In this document: in pieces, positions 9,864 through 19,616 of the stretch | Numbering within the stretch: the stretch's first letter is position 1 | Layout: each line of letters opens with the position of its first letter | Source: Argopecten irradians | Lineage: Eukaryota; Mollusca; Bivalvia; Pectinida; Pectinidae | Direction: 5' to 3' | Assembly: GCF_041381155.1 (NCBI RefSeq) | Contig: NC_091142.1 | Location: forward strand, 22,220,362 to 22,284,361 | DNA: 64,000 bases | Position numbers and translations under genes: made by a program | The notes under the pieces: model-generated | What the model saw: only the letters and a program-made list of their open reading frames with translations | The model's database searches: none | Told to the model about the DNA's origin: nothing

Positions 9864-12800
9864 GTATAGTTGTAGGCATCGAATACTACAATTAATTGTA
9901 TAATTTACGTGATACAAGTTCAGCGCTTCATCGATTTAAAACTTTATTAATTCCGGGCATTGGCAGTACCGCATCATAAACTTGTTTTTCATAATTTGCG
10001 GATAACAATTCAAATGTTTCTAAATATTAGGTTTCAATAACGGAATGACTTAACGATTTATTGCGCATGCGTTGTTCATGACTCGATTGTGGAACTCGTC
10101 AATAATGTGGTACGAAAATTGTATAGAAACGAGCAAACATTAGTGCTACACATGCAGGAATCGGGACAAATACTAATTATAATAGTAAAATATGTTTAAA
10201 GATATTTTGATATAATGAAAGCGGTGTCCAATCTTGATATACAGATGCAGATATATAGTATATCAGTAGTTTCAACACTTGATAAATTGTTGCTAGTACT
10301 GGCTCTGATGATGATATCACAATGAACTGACAGAATAATACATGAAGCCTATTAAGCGGAATTAGCTGGGTGTCGCCAAATATTGTACTCGGTCTCGTGA
10401 AATATAACATTTTTGATTACAGCCACCAAGTGGTGAATATTATAAGACTCTTTCATATGTGGATATGAAGGATAGAGATATTCTACCCGGGATCACAAAA
10501 TGTAAAATCCAAGGCTTGCCGAGTGTGTTACATCATTCATCCGTCCTCGCATAATTACGAAAGCTATTTTCGGACTTGTGGCCAATTTTCGACGAGCTTC
10601 AAATCCCTTCCCATCTTAAAGTTTGACTGTAGGGTACTGTAATTGTACCTGCTGCCCCCGTTACATGATCGTAAAAGACGACTTAATTTAGGATCTTTTC
10701 TTTTCTTCCTAAGTAACTTTGTTCTTCCTAACGTCTCCTTTGCCACCACCTTACCTTTGGCCTTTTGTTGAGCGCTCATTCCTGTGTGGAACCTTATTTG
10801 TTCTGTCCCAAGTCCAGGACACACCATAGTCTGTAAAAGTGGTAGTTTCTGCTCCTGTTTAGCACTCGGCATAAAGGGAGTGGGACGACTAGTTCTCCCG
10901 TTGTCAGTATAATGTGACTTAGTGGGGTGTGTTGCTTGGTGTATTCGGCCGAATGCTTCAATGATATAGCACTATAAAAAGGGCGACAGTTCCACTATGC
11001 AAGAATACACAACACAAATTTACCGCAGTCACCCAAAACACTCACAACACACTTCATATACGCAACGCACAACATATATTGGAGACCATCCTTACACGAG
11101 CCTGGCTGTTAATAGGACGTTAATTTAATCAAACATTGATTTGTGTACTTGCTTGAAAGGCCGGCATTAGATGACAATATCTTCATTTTGTTTCCTAGTA
11201 TGATAACTCCGATTGGTGCATTGTCAAATCAAATGTTCCCAGCTGCTTTGGTTTTTGGCCTCTACCAAATAATTGGAAATCTGGATTTAGGTGCGACATA
11301 TAGTCTACAACATGAACTGGAATACTTGAATTATGCAAAACGAAAATGGAACAATCAAAATAATGAAATTATACAATTTACAGTACATGGAACAGCGAAC
11401 ATCTTGGCATGGAATGTCTCGGTATTTTTCATTCCTCCTGTTTTACAAACTCTTTCCCTTCGGAAGTCCGTTTTAGTTCCAGGTCATCCCACAACATATC
11501 CACGTCTTCCTTCCGACTTCGTAATCCAAAATTCATGCAGTTATTGAGCCAAATTTTAGTACGCAGAGCTTTAGGCGAACCTTGAAATTATAAATGATAG
11601 TCTTATTTATCTAATCTTAAATCAGCATTATACTTTTAAGCATTAATTCCATGATAGACAGTATAGTTACTATTAATATATTTTAAATTAAGCACACCAC
11701 TAATAAGGTACTTACCATTACCTAGGTGGCCTTTGTCCCAAATTATTTCGCCTTCAACTCCTTCATCGTGGCAGCTAGCACGTCCCGGGAATGTTTGAAC
11801 TCTACATTTGTTAATATATTAAATCCGTAACTGGTCTCCACCAGATGTCGACTTATACTGCTTTGATAGCTTTTAGTGTTGAAGGTTAGTACTCAGAACG
11901 AGCAGATTTGCGCACCGAAAGGAAAAATCTGGCGAGCAAACTGGCACGTTCTTTTGATGGGAAGATTACCATATTTCTTGTTTCGTTCACTGAACTGAGA
12001 TTGATTATGTTAAAGTCTAATTTTGTTTTCCTCTTGGTGTTCATATTTTTCATACTTTCGATGAACGTCGACGAACATTTTCTCCAATATCAATGAACCT
12101 TGTTTTTGTTGAATCTTCATGTATCTGATTTTTCTGTTCCTTTTTTATTAGTTCATCCAACTGAGTGATACGCGCAGCCAAATCATTAAATAGTCTGTCC
12201 GCTGTCTGTGGACTTCTTGCCATTATGTTGTTGACGTCGTCTATGCCCGGCGTCTAATGACGTAACCTGACGTAATTTGTGACTTACTGTTTAAACACGA
12301 ATAATGCTATATTAAATCATGACGTCATAACTTGATATCAGCCCGGGTGCTGATATGATGGCGCCAAATCGTGTGGTATCAAATCGGATTTATGATACCA
12401 AGTTTTCAATTAAAACAGTAAAGTGTGTTGTATCATTTGTCATTCACATAATGTATACTGACAAAGCTATATACCGCAGTGAAATGAAAGTGATAAACAT
12501 GAAATGTAAGGGGGAAAAAACAATTAGTAGATTATCTAACGGGTATACCCACAGATCTAGAGATTCGGCATTTCGAGAAAGAAAGTGGTCTTTGATTAAA
12601 TTAACGTTCTATTTAACAGCCAGGGTCCTATAAGGACGGTCTCCCATGTATACGATTGGTTTGGTGTGTGACATGTGTGGTGTGTGTTGTAGGATGCCGA
12701 GTTATATTTGTTGCGTGTCTCCTTGTAATAGAGGAAATCTTGAATTTTTGGTAGCACCATCTCACTGAAGGATGTCGCCGAAGACACCAAATCAGCAAAA

Positions 12801-14001
12801 TCCATTCGGTCACATTGTACTGTCAGCGAGAAAACCAGCTTCACTCCTTTTATGCTGAACGCTAAGTAGGAACAGAAACTATAGACTATGGTGTGTCTCC
12901 GCAAGGGGAGAGAACTCGGAGCCTTCAGAGCTCAACTGAAGGCCAAAAGTGAGGCGGTTATCAAGAGAGACGTTCTGGAAAAATAAAGTCAGTTAGGAAG
13001 AAGGATAAAGAAATTGTCAATGCATTGAATAAGTTAACTTGTCTAAAGCTTCACGATACGACTATAATTAATTCTTAATGCTGATATAAAACTGTCAAGG
13101 GAAGAAATTGATTACTGAAATAGAATATGTATATTTTCTATTTTATTAGGTATTCCATGGATTCGTCTGCCTTACAATACTCATCTCCACCATCCTCATG
13201 CTGTTGAAGTCTGTCAGCTTCGCACGCGTTGAAACACAGACGCAATATTATTTCGATAACGATACATCTGATGCCCTGCGAATGTACTTGAGTACAACTC
13301 CGCATGTGTCTGTGATATACATGGAAACTGTAACCAATGCCATTTTGACCATAGAATGGATACTGAGACTGATCACATGCCCTAACCGGAAATTTTTCAT
13401 AAAGCAGTTTCTAAATGCTATAGATCTAGTAGCTTGGGTAGGCAGTTGGTTGACATTATTTTTGGACTACCATTCAGATGCGGTTTTCGTTTCAACTGAT
13501 AACTTAATGCATTTCATCGTGCCATTGAGCTTGCTTACGGCTACTCGTGGGTTCCGTGTATTCCGCTTGATATCTAATAACTGTGGTGTGAAAATACTTG
13601 CCTTGGCTGTACATTCTAGTCTAAGGGAGCTTTGTATTCTTCTGATGACATTTTCGTGTGCTGCAATTATTTTCGCCATCCTGCTTTACAGCGTTCAACT
13701 AATGAGTAACTCCGAAAGGTCTCCACCTAACTCTGTTGCCGCCATTTGGTGGGCTGTGATCACCATGACGACAGTGGGATATGGCGATTATTATCCAACA
13801 GAACCTTTAGGCCACTTAGTTGGTATTATCTGTTCAATCACAGGGATCGTACTCATCGCTCTTCCCGTTGCTGTGACGTCATCAACATTTAGCGATTTTT
13901 ATACCTTCAGTAAATATAGAGCATGTTATCAAGAATTACTCGAAAAGGATGAACAGAAGACGACACCCGGAGAAGCCAGGGGAGATGTAGAGCTGAATTA
14001 A
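9387..14001 (+). CDS. Shaw-like (Kv3-type) voltage-gated K+ channel A, two exons
   Basis: A pore-forming Kv subunit that would assemble as tetramers in the plasma membrane and pass K+ on depolarisation. Join 9387-9863 and 13150-14001, 442 residues. Residues 1-159 are the T1/BTB domain with the zinc motif H-x5-C-x20-CC (H68, C74, C95, C96), the mark of Shab/Shal/Shaw channels. S1 starts the second exon; S4 is near 290-312 (R292, R295, R298), the selectivity filter TVGYGD at 367-372 and S6 at about 380-405. Oddities: the fourth S4 charge position is Ser and the S6 hinge reads PVAV, not PVP. The C-terminus is short (about 40 residues), with no PDZ-type ending that I can recognise. The phase 0 intron of 3.3 kb separates T1 from the membrane domain and contains SINEs and a recombinase fossil. 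The paralogue lies at 33216-38511. Confidence 0.93.
10634..11133 (+). mobile_element. Full-length SINE in Kv gene A intron
   Basis: All blocks are recognisable though diverged (GTACCTGCTGCCCCCGTTAC, ATAATGTGACTTAGTGGGGT, GTTAATAGGACGTTAATTTA). Confidence 0.82.
11150..12225 (-). pseudogene. Fossil of a tyrosine-recombinase-type (DUF3504/Crypton-like) gene, broken
   Basis: Short minus-strand segments in different frames resemble, in the right order, the conserved parts of DUF3504/tyrosine-recombinase proteins: an N-terminal piece (MARSPQTADRLFNDLAARIT), ARFFLSVRKSARSEY, SISRHLVETSYGFNILTNVE with FKHSRDVLAATMKELKAK, and FGLRSRKEDVDMLWDDLELK. The copy looks old, with roughly half a dozen breaks, and lies antisense in the intron of Kv gene A. 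The source could be a Crypton DNA transposon, a DIRS-like element, or a host gene of this class (KCTD1/QRICH1/ZMYM type). No terminal repeats were seen. The plus-strand open frame at 11143-11547 is its shadow. Confidence 0.5.
12598..13010 (-). mobile_element. SINE in minus orientation, Kv gene A intron
   Basis: The reverse complement shows tail (GGAGACCGTCCTTATAGGAC), core and tRNA-like block. It is old and has several small deletions. Confidence 0.78.
13150..14001 (+). CDS. Kv channel A exon 2 (S1 to C-terminus)
   Basis: 852 bp including TAA. The acceptor TTTTATTAG opens in phase 0 with VFHGFVCL, the start of S1, so the true exon starts upstream of the first ATG at 13198. It contains S1-S6, the pore sequence WWAVITMTTVGYGD, and a short hydrophilic tail. 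Confidence 0.93.
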   Translation, partial: VFHGFVCLTILISTILMLLKSVSFARVETQTQYYFDNDTSDALRMYLSTTPHVSVIYMETVTNAILTIEWILRLITCPNRKFFIKQFLNAIDLVAWVGSWLTLFLDYHSDAVFVSTDNLMHFIVPLSLLTATRGFRVFRLISNNCGVKILALAVHSSLRELCILLMTFSCAAIIFAILLYSVQLMSNSERSPPNSVAAIWWAVITMTTVGYGDYYPTEPLGHLVGIICSITGIVLIALPVAVTSSTFSDFYTFSKYRACYQELLEKDEQKTTPGEARGDVELN

Positions 14002-14304
14002 AATCATTTCCTCGGCTCTCTGTAAAAATTCTAATTAATTATCTTCTATTAACTTTTCTGTTCTCCAATATCATATATTGACTTTGGGAAATAGCACCGA
14101 CATCAGTATTAGTCAATTATAGCGTGATAGCATTTTAGTGCCGACGTTGAGGCGAAAATAATTTCCAAAATACCAGGTGTAAATGAAGTTGCATATGTAC
14201 ACCAGGTTTTTCATACTTGATATCGATATTAATGTGTTTGATATTGTGTTAAGTATTGTTAATATAAAGCAAAGTAGCAGTTACTTTAGCTTCTAAATAA
14301 GTGC

Positions 14305-14590
14305 ATTGGTTCGCCCGTTGTCAGTATAATGTGACCGGGTGGGGTGTGTTGCTTGGTGTCTTCGGCGGCATGCTTCAGTGATAAAGCACTATAAAAAGGG
14401 CAACAGTTCCACTATAAAGTAAAACCCCGTTATATCGCCACTTTCTGTTTTCCTAAAACTTGGCGATATATCGAGTTTTGCTGTACATGAAGACACAACA
14501 TGTATAGACCGCAGTCTCCCAAATAACGCCCAACACACCGCATACATGACCAAAGCTGTTAATAGTGCATTAATTCATCAAATAAACAAA
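14305..14590 (+). mobile_element. 5'-truncated SINE carrying a MITE
   Basis: The core starts at GGTTCGCCCGTTGTCAGTAT. A 67-bp element is inserted at 14417-14483. The tail lacks GGGAGGCCGTCCTTA. Confidence 0.8.
14417..14483 (+). mobile_element. Miniature mariner-like element (67 bp) inside a SINE
   Basis: Terminal inverted repeats (GTAAAACCCCGTTATATCGC / GGCGATATATCGAGTTTTGC) sit between TA dinucleotides (14415-14416 and 14484-14485), where the SINE consensus has a single TA. Family assignment by TA duplication and CAG-like ends is tentative. Confidence 0.65.
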
Positions 14591-14599
14591 ACATTGCTT

Positions 14600-15780
14600 A
14601 AGTCTAAGGGTGTATATATTTTTTTTCTAAACAAACAAAAAAATCTGGTTCTATCTATCCGGTGATATTTGATCTCAAATATCCCCTTTGTTATTTTGTC
14701 CAATGCTAAAATACTAATGCTGCGATATTGAAAGTTGTGGTACTTTAACCCTAACCCGCATTAGTGAAGTAATATACGTATGTCTAGAAGTGCGTAAATC
14801 GCTCTAACAGCAATTTCTTTTTAAATACACAATACTGCTTGAAATATTAATCGTATAAAAAAGCCAAAGTAACAATGCTGAGGTAGCTATTTGTTGCATT
14901 TTTTTTACATTTGCTGACATTCGACTCGTACACGGGTATAAGCTTCCAAGTACCTTCGTATTTGTGTGATTAGGAATTGCTTTATACTTTGAAGTCATTA
15001 ACAATACATTGGAGTTTCGCAAGATATTTTGTTACATTTTGCATCAGGTGTAAGTTATAGTCCAATGTTTCTATACAATACTTTCGGTTTTTTTTATTTG
15101 CTTCATCGAGAGACCTTTTTAAAGCAGTTAAATCATTTTTTCAGATATCTTGGTGGTAAATATAATGTCATTAGTACACATGCTAGATCTAAGTACTATG
15201 TAAATTTCATGAAAAAGTGGAAAGGGTTTTAATGGCTTACATTGTCTCACTTTTTCCTGGAAACATATCGATAAAATCAGTTACTATTGAAACCATCACC
15301 AAATCGATATTAGTGTTACATGCATGCAAACAAACAATAATATAGTTTTATCAGTATTGTGCAAACATAGCCTTCTGAATTAGTTATTTCTACTAATTTG
15401 TATAATGTTCCACTGATATTTACACAAAAAGTCACAAAACTGTTTGCAGAACTATAAAAGCCGGCATATTTCATCATCAAATATTAATCTGGAAGTCACG
15501 CTGACAGTGAATCGCGTTGTTGTGTAAAATGGTAATACGTTAGATGAGACGGAGTCAAGGGACCTCAGATCACGGGGTCATCATCCTGTTACAGTCACGC
15601 GATACGCTAATGACGCGAACTACCAAATGTAGTGCAGACAGAAATTACCAATATTTTATTTAACATTTTAAATTAATAACCCCACCCCCAAAACCACGAC
15701 ACATTGTAATATTAATTGTAATTCTTAAACTCTTTAACAAACCAACAACCCAGATCTTATTAAGAACTGTTTGATACATA
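14600..15780. other. Intergenic DNA after Kv gene A
   Basis: AT-rich, with short open frames on both strands that carry no motif; nothing else is recognised. Confidence 0.4.
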
Positions 15781-15782
15781 GA

Positions 15783-15913
15783 GGTTGCACAAACATTGGT
15801 TATTGGATGTGGAATTTATTTCACAAAAGACACGAGCTTTAGTTAAAAATAGCGTACGAGTATGAAATAAAATCCATGTCCAATAACCCGAGTCATCCTG
15901 CGGGTCGGATGAC
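15783..15913. mobile_element. Short foldback element
   Basis: Inverted repeats of about 45 bp with TTATTGGATGTGGAATTTAT left and ATAAAATCCATGTCCAATAA right. The same repeat flanks the element at 29126-29975. Confidence 0.65.
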
Positions 15914-16615
15914 CTAAAAGTTAGTTAGGAACAACAAAAAACCGACATTGCAATTAAGTAGAAGGATTTCCATTACGATGTATACAAAGGTAATAACATA
16001 TACTGAAAACAAACCTATCCTTATACAAGAATGTACATAAAAGATCAAACAAAAGGGGAAAAAGGAAATTTTAGTTTCAAAACACATAAAACTGTTATAA
16101 AAGCTTATTCTATATACTTAGTATGTTTCAGGTTTTTTTCCATTCATTTAGTAACATTATGTGAGAGTTACTTCCCCTTGTTAACATGAATTTACAATAG
16201 GTTTGAGTTCTCTTACTAGCTATTTCTAACAGCTTCAAATTAACTTATAACTTTGTTTAATATGCATGTTACTGAAATTGCTCAAAGATTATTAAAGTAC
16301 ATGTAATGAATTAAAGTGACTGAATATAAGAATGTGTGAGAGGAGTTGTCTCACGAGCTTGTGTTGAGATAGTTTCGAGTAGAGGTTTGATACCTAAGTA
16401 TTGAGTTATAAACACCCAACAAGGCAAGACAAGTTGTCTCCCTTCTGCTTATTTTTAAATAAGAGTTATCTTCCTTGATATATTTATATATTTAAATTAA
16501 CTATTTTATTTTCAATCGATGTGAATGATTGAAATATGTATGAATTTTGAATACATCTGTATATGAGTCATGTGTTTAAAATTAAAATAATAAAATATGT
16601 GAATACTGTCAGTAT
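15914..16615. other. Intergenic AT-rich DNA
   Basis: Nothing recognised. Confidence 0.4.
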
Positions 16616-16760
16616 GTGTGTGGCGCTGTGCTGTCTTATCTTCAGAAGCATCCTGCATTGAGATATAATTATAAAATCGGCAATAGTTCCACTATAATCC
16701 AGGAGAGACAACACTGCCCCATTCCGCAAACCAAGAGGTATGGGCTTCTAGGACAATATA
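16616..16760 (+). mobile_element. Badly decayed SINE core
   Basis: CATCCTGCATTGAGATATAA, AATCGGCAATAGTTCCACTA and AGACAACACTG follow the core order with many changes. Confidence 0.45.
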
Positions 16761-16808
16761 CCATGTGACCAGTCATAACATGGTATTGTAACAATCCTGA
16801 CAACGTCC

Positions 16809-17036
16809 TTATTGAACAACAACTTTACACACCAGACGAATGTCATTTTCAAACTGGACTAACCACAAACCTCTAAATTCATCCTGTAACTGCCGCATAT
16901 ACTGACCCCGATAACTACTGCCAGATAAACTGTATCCGCCAAAAAGATTTACACGAACTTGTTCCACAGCTGTTTTGACCCTGAACTTTAATAACTTGAA
17001 CCTTTTGGTTATTATAACGTCATTCAATTCCACCAA
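16809..17036 (-). other. Unrecognised 75-codon open frame
   Basis: A minus-strand frame with fairly protein-like composition (LFGGYSLSGSSYRGQYMRQL then QDEFRGLWLVQFENDIRLVC) ending in a stop at 16809. It may be an old terminal exon or chance. No motif is recognised and no clear acceptor was found. Confidence 0.2.
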
Positions 17037-17369
17037 AACATGACGTCAGTTTTACGATATTGAAACCTCTGTTCTGTAGCATCGTCTTTTGGTATGTGCG
17101 GTAAATGCTTTTTTGTAGGGGAATGATTGTATTCCTATGCGGTTTCAGTGATATTTTTCAGTGATTTCACCCTGCATTTTAAAAATATGTTTACTTGAAC
17201 TGTTTACGATGGGGCTTATGTAGTTTCCATGGCAGAAGGAAGATATTTACTTCATGTTTAGTGAATGGATAGTTATCCTGTGTTACAACTCGTCATCTCG
17301 GTTTTCCTGCATGTGAGCCTCCAAGCAAAATAAACCTTGTATTAGAAGATACTTACCATGTAATTTTAG

Positions 17370-17491
17370 GTTACAGGATCAAGGCAGTCAGCTCTGGAAA
17401 ATCACCAACCATTACGATAACTGGAGGAGGCAGCGATGCTGGAAATCAAACCACCTTCGTTCTTCATCTTTCCTGGAAAGCGGATGGTTAA
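17370..17491 (+). other. Exon-like segment with acceptor and stop
   Basis: After acceptor AATTTTAG, two bases and 39 codons (KAVSSGKSPTITITGGGSDA, GNQTTFVLHLSWKADG) run to TAA. The composition looks coding and it could be a terminal exon, but no partner exon is visible. Confidence 0.22.
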
Positions 17492-17753
17492 CGGTTTGAT
17501 GTAGGTAGCGACTCAAGAGCAGAAACACTGCAATTTTTATATGGCTCATTATTTGCCCATTGACACTTTCTATGGGACAGACATAGCTTTATTTTAAAAC
17601 TGTATTTTTGCTTATACTTTCACTTTATACATGTTGATAGGGGTTAAAATACCATACAAAAGTAATAAAAGGTATTGAAATCATACAATAAGATTGTATT
17701 TACTTGCCAAATAAGCTGCACGTAACATGTTGGACATTGCAGTTGCCCTGCAG

Positions 17754-18009
17754 TTCAGCCCTGCAGGTAGGGCGTTAGAATTGTACCTGCTGCCCCTATT
17801 GCAATATCTAATAGGCGACTAAATTTAGGATATTTTCTTTCTTCCTACCTTGCTTAGCGCTCAGCATACAGGGATTAGGACGACGTCAGTATAATGTGAC
17901 CGGGTGTGGTGTGTTGCTTGGTGTTGCGGCATACGTCAGTGATATAGCACTATAAAAATGGCAACAGGTCAGTATACAAGACACAACACGAATATACCGC
18001 AGTCTCCCA
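17754..18009 (+). mobile_element. SINE copy, 3'-truncated
   Basis: It begins at the true 5' end (AGCCCTGCAGGTAGGGCGTT), lacks the tRNA-like block and stops after CTCCCAAAACGCACTTCATA, where the next SINE begins. Confidence 0.75.
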
Positions 18010-18026
18010 AAACGCACTTCATACAC

Positions 18027-18248
18027 AGGTGGGGTGTGTTGCTTGGTGTCTTCCGCGGCATGCTTCAGTGATATAGCACTATAAAAAGGGCAACAGTTCC
18101 ACTATACAAGAACACAACATGAATATACCACAGTCTCCCACAACACGCACCTCACACAACATACACGCAACACACCGCATGCATGGGAGGCCGTCCTTAC
18201 ATGACCATAGCTGTTAATAGGACGTTAATTAATCAAACAAACAAACAA
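18027..18248 (+). mobile_element. SINE 3' half, directly behind the previous copy
   Basis: It starts in the core (GGTGGGGTGTGTTGCTTGGT) and has a complete tail with AAAC repeats. The abrupt join to the copy before it suggests recombination between SINEs, or a truncated insertion into one. Confidence 0.75.
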
Positions 18249-18315
18249 AGTTTATATTAATCGTTAACCAATACTTTATACTGTGACTTTGTTATTGTGT
18301 GCCATGAGTCAGATG

Positions 18316-18343
18316 ACCGTTAAGGCCCATGGGCCTCTTGTTT
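18316..18343 (+). mobile_element. Solo 3' end of the Helentron-like family
   Basis: TGACCGTTAAGGCCCATGGGCCTCTTGTT-type end with the GGCCCATGGGCC palindrome, without a body. The same terminus closes the arrays at 21335 and 25089. Confidence 0.5.
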
Positions 18344-18639
18344 TTTTTTAATTTTGTCGGCATAAAAAGTGAATAAAGTGTTGTGAGCATCCGCTAAGCA
18401 GGTTCACGGTTTGCAACAAAATGTTTACATACATGCAAATGTATATCTATATGAAACTTTGAAAATACTGACTGATATCAATGCCATCAGATGACCTTAA
18501 CCTCATAATTGTGACCCAAAATTTACGAACACTACTACTCGCTTTACACCGAATGTCCTGCTTGCTGGCATGACGTGACGGGTGATGTTTGACAATTCCT
18601 AATGAAATAACCGGGATGTGTAAAATGTCAGTATTATAG

Positions 18640-18895
18640 CAGTCTATTAAAGCGGTAGTCGCTACTTCTGCTAAGCACTCAACATTAAAGCCAGTGGGAC
18701 GAGTGGTTCGGCCGTTATCTGTATAATGAGACCGGGTGGGATGTGTTGCTTGGTGTTTTCATTCATATAGCACTAAACAAGAAGACAATTAAAAATAATA
18801 CTACAATCCCCCAAGACACTACATAGAACGTATGGGAGGCTGTCCTTAAATAATCATGGCTGTTAATAGGATGTGACTGTTATAAACCAAAACAA
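18640..18895 (+). mobile_element. Decayed SINE (core and tail)
   Basis: TCTGCTAAGCACTCAACATT, ATAATGAGACCGGGTGGGAT and GGGAGGCTGTCCTTAAATAA are recognisable; it is truncated 5' and partly deleted. Confidence 0.65.
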
Positions 18896-19616
18896 ACCAA
18901 ATCTGGTACAATACACCATTGATTAGCATTGAATATATACTTTTTAAACGGTCGTACACGAAAACCATTCAATGAATAATTCCTTGAAATATAACAGTTT
19001 TAGAATAGTGATGCTTTAATCCCAGAGGCTGCTTTTATCTTGACAAGTTCATTAATTGCATTTCTGGTTAAATGCTTGGGATTGCAGCATTAACGTAGTA
19101 TGCAGACCCACTACCATCTCTAAACAACACAGAATTAACGGATAACGCTAGATTTGTCAGTGCGATGCTGAAAGGAAGTTGAATAAACATTAAACATAAC
19201 GAGCTATGCATGATATTTTAACCAGTAAACAGAAATGCAAAATTCGCCAGACTCGAGGTATTCTATAGAATTTTGCTATTAAGGTATTTACATATAGGTT
19301 TTTAATAACAATGCCCTTACCTCACGATCGTTGATTACTAACAACGATTCTGCGCGTCCAATCAAGTATTTATTGTGGTTGTTTGATATTAACTAGCGAG
19401 CCTGTCATTTACTTACAGATCGCGTGGTATACCAATATTTCAGTTGATAGATTTGTGCATACAATGGTTTTATTATTTATATGATTATGAAGTTATTGTA
19501 AATACATATAATATAACGGCCGATACAAAACTGAAGTAACCACAGAATGCAAAATTGCAACAAACTTTTTTTAATCAACGTATGTATATAAATACTACAA
19601 GATATGTATAATTGTT
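18896..19616. other. Intergenic DNA
   Basis: Nothing recognised. Confidence 0.4.

Noticed and set aside
10564-10872. 102-codon minus-strand open frame
   Set aside because: It is antisense SINE sequence; the same peptide pattern appears at 26187-26426 for the same reason.
11143-11547. Plus-strand open frame of 134 codons as a gene
   Set aside because: The opposite strand carries recognisable blocks of the recombinase fossil; the plus frame has no motif and is its shadow.
12596-12904. 102-codon minus-strand open frame
   Set aside because: It is SINE sequence read in sense on the minus strand; no protein is expected from this element.
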